NCBI GenBank assembly: GCA_025450155.1
Contig: JANWIB010000008.1
Coordinates: 1 to 40,380 of the forward strand
DNA: 40,380 nucleotides
Reading direction: 5' to 3'
DNA from: Sphingobacteriaceae bacterium
GTDB taxonomy: Bacteria > Bacteroidota > Bacteroidia > Sphingobacteriales > Sphingobacteriaceae
Under the pieces are notes generated by a model. It did not search any database. It saw only the letters and a program-made list of their open reading frames with translations, and was not told the origin of the DNA. Shown here piece by piece: positions 40,065 through 40,380 of the stretch. Made by a program: the position numbers and the translations under genes. Positions within the stretch are counted from its first letter, which is position 1, and the number at the start of each line of letters is the position of its first letter.

Positions 40065-40380
40065 GCAAGCCTGTAAGCCGGGTTCTGTTTCCTCTTTCAA
40101 GGATTTCTATCATTTATCTAGCCTTACCATTGCTGGCACGATCTAACGGCCTACCCTCTGACTTGGGCGAGCAGCCCTTAAGCGCCAGTTTATTTGGCCT
40201 TTCAACTCCTGGGGTTTACCCGCAATTTCGGTCGCCCGAAAAGCCGTGAGCTCTTACCTCACGTTTTCACCCTTACCTGTAAACAGGCGGTTTATTTTCT
40301 GTGGCACTTTCCGTCGCCGGCTGAACGGCGCCTTCCTGTTAGGAAGCAGGATGCTCTGTGTTGCCCGGACTTTCCTCTCC
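40065..40380 (-). ncRNA. rnpB: RNase P RNA, class A (5' end just beyond the window)
   Basis: The minus strand reads GAGGAAAGTCCGGGC at the right edge (the universal P4/CR-I element), then GACGGAAAGTGCCACAGAAA, GGTGAAAACGTGAGGTAAGAG and AGAGGGTAGGCCG. It finishes with ACAGAACCCGGCTTACAG, the CR-V/P4 partner. This is a typical class A ribozyme that trims tRNA 5' leaders. About 316 nt are visible; only the P1 5' strand and a few bases before it are missing. The sequence ends GGCTTGC followed by seven T, consistent with a terminator. It lies upstream of the response regulator gene on the same strand. Confidence 0.97.

Noticed and set aside
1..40380. CRISPR array, insertion sequence, prophage or toxin-antitoxin system
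   Set aside because: No spaced direct repeats, transposase, integrase, phage structural or toxin-antitoxin-like gene pair was seen anywhere in the window.

Overview
The window looks like ordinary chromosomal sequence from a Bacteroidota bacterium, most likely of the Sphingobacteriales (Pedobacter-like). The case rests on AT-rich spacers with TAnnTTTG-type -7 promoter boxes, many secreted or lipoprotein genes of Bacteroidota-specific families (DUF4296, the PG_1098/THUMP-like methyltransferase, CarboxypepD_reg-like proteins), the ftsK-lolA pair and the thrS-infC-rpmI-rplT operon. I see no phage, transposon, CRISPR array or defence island. Genus and species cannot be fixed from this sequence alone.

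Region by region. 1-7.7 kb: the 5' end of gyrA, an EnvC-like amidase activator with a degenerate LytM domain, small secreted proteins, a two-PAS histidine kinase, a thioredoxin-like lipoprotein, a small membrane protein, a pair of related secreted proteins, and a YghZ-type aldo/keto reductase. 7.8-12.3 kb (plus strand): an OPT-family transporter, a methionine/glutamine-type aminotransferase and its omega-amidase partner, and a small membrane protein. 12.3-15.5 kb: PEP carboxylase (ppc) with a good promoter, and an unknown small gene with a clear terminator. 15.8-25.7 kb: an ABM-fold protein, DUF4296-mutS2, then on the plus strand yggS, a GNAT acetyltransferase, aspartate kinase and the PG_1098-family methyltransferase. 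These are followed on the minus strand by a cold-shock protein, a 1-Cys peroxiredoxin, a DUF72 protein and an unknown membrane protein. 25.7-29.0 kb: the translation operon thrS-infC-rpmI-rplT with a terminator and a structured leader candidate. 29.1-34.6 kb: an orphan LutA-like Fe-S protein, a lipoprotein, a UMF1 transporter, tRNA-Leu(GAG), a DUF3829 protein and a PhnP-like metallo-hydrolase. 34.7-40.4 kb: a secreted protein, lolA, ftsK, an NtrC-type response regulator, and almost all of the RNase P RNA gene at the right edge.

Most genes are housekeeping: DNA topology and repair, translation, division and chromosome segregation, envelope biogenesis, anaplerosis and amino acid metabolism. I did not find a convincing new multi-gene system. 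The items most worth following up are small. They are a 45-nt nested stem-loop ahead of thrS whose loop reads CGU in the thrS sense, a perfect 17-bp dyad ahead of the peroxiredoxin, an NtrC-family regulator with GSFTSA in place of GAFTGA, TTG starts at infC and at the methyltransferase, and a small membrane protein resembling a piece of cytochrome oxidase subunit I. Exact TAnnTTTG matches are expected by chance about once per 1-2 kb per strand in AT-rich DNA, so isolated -7 boxes are given low confidence.
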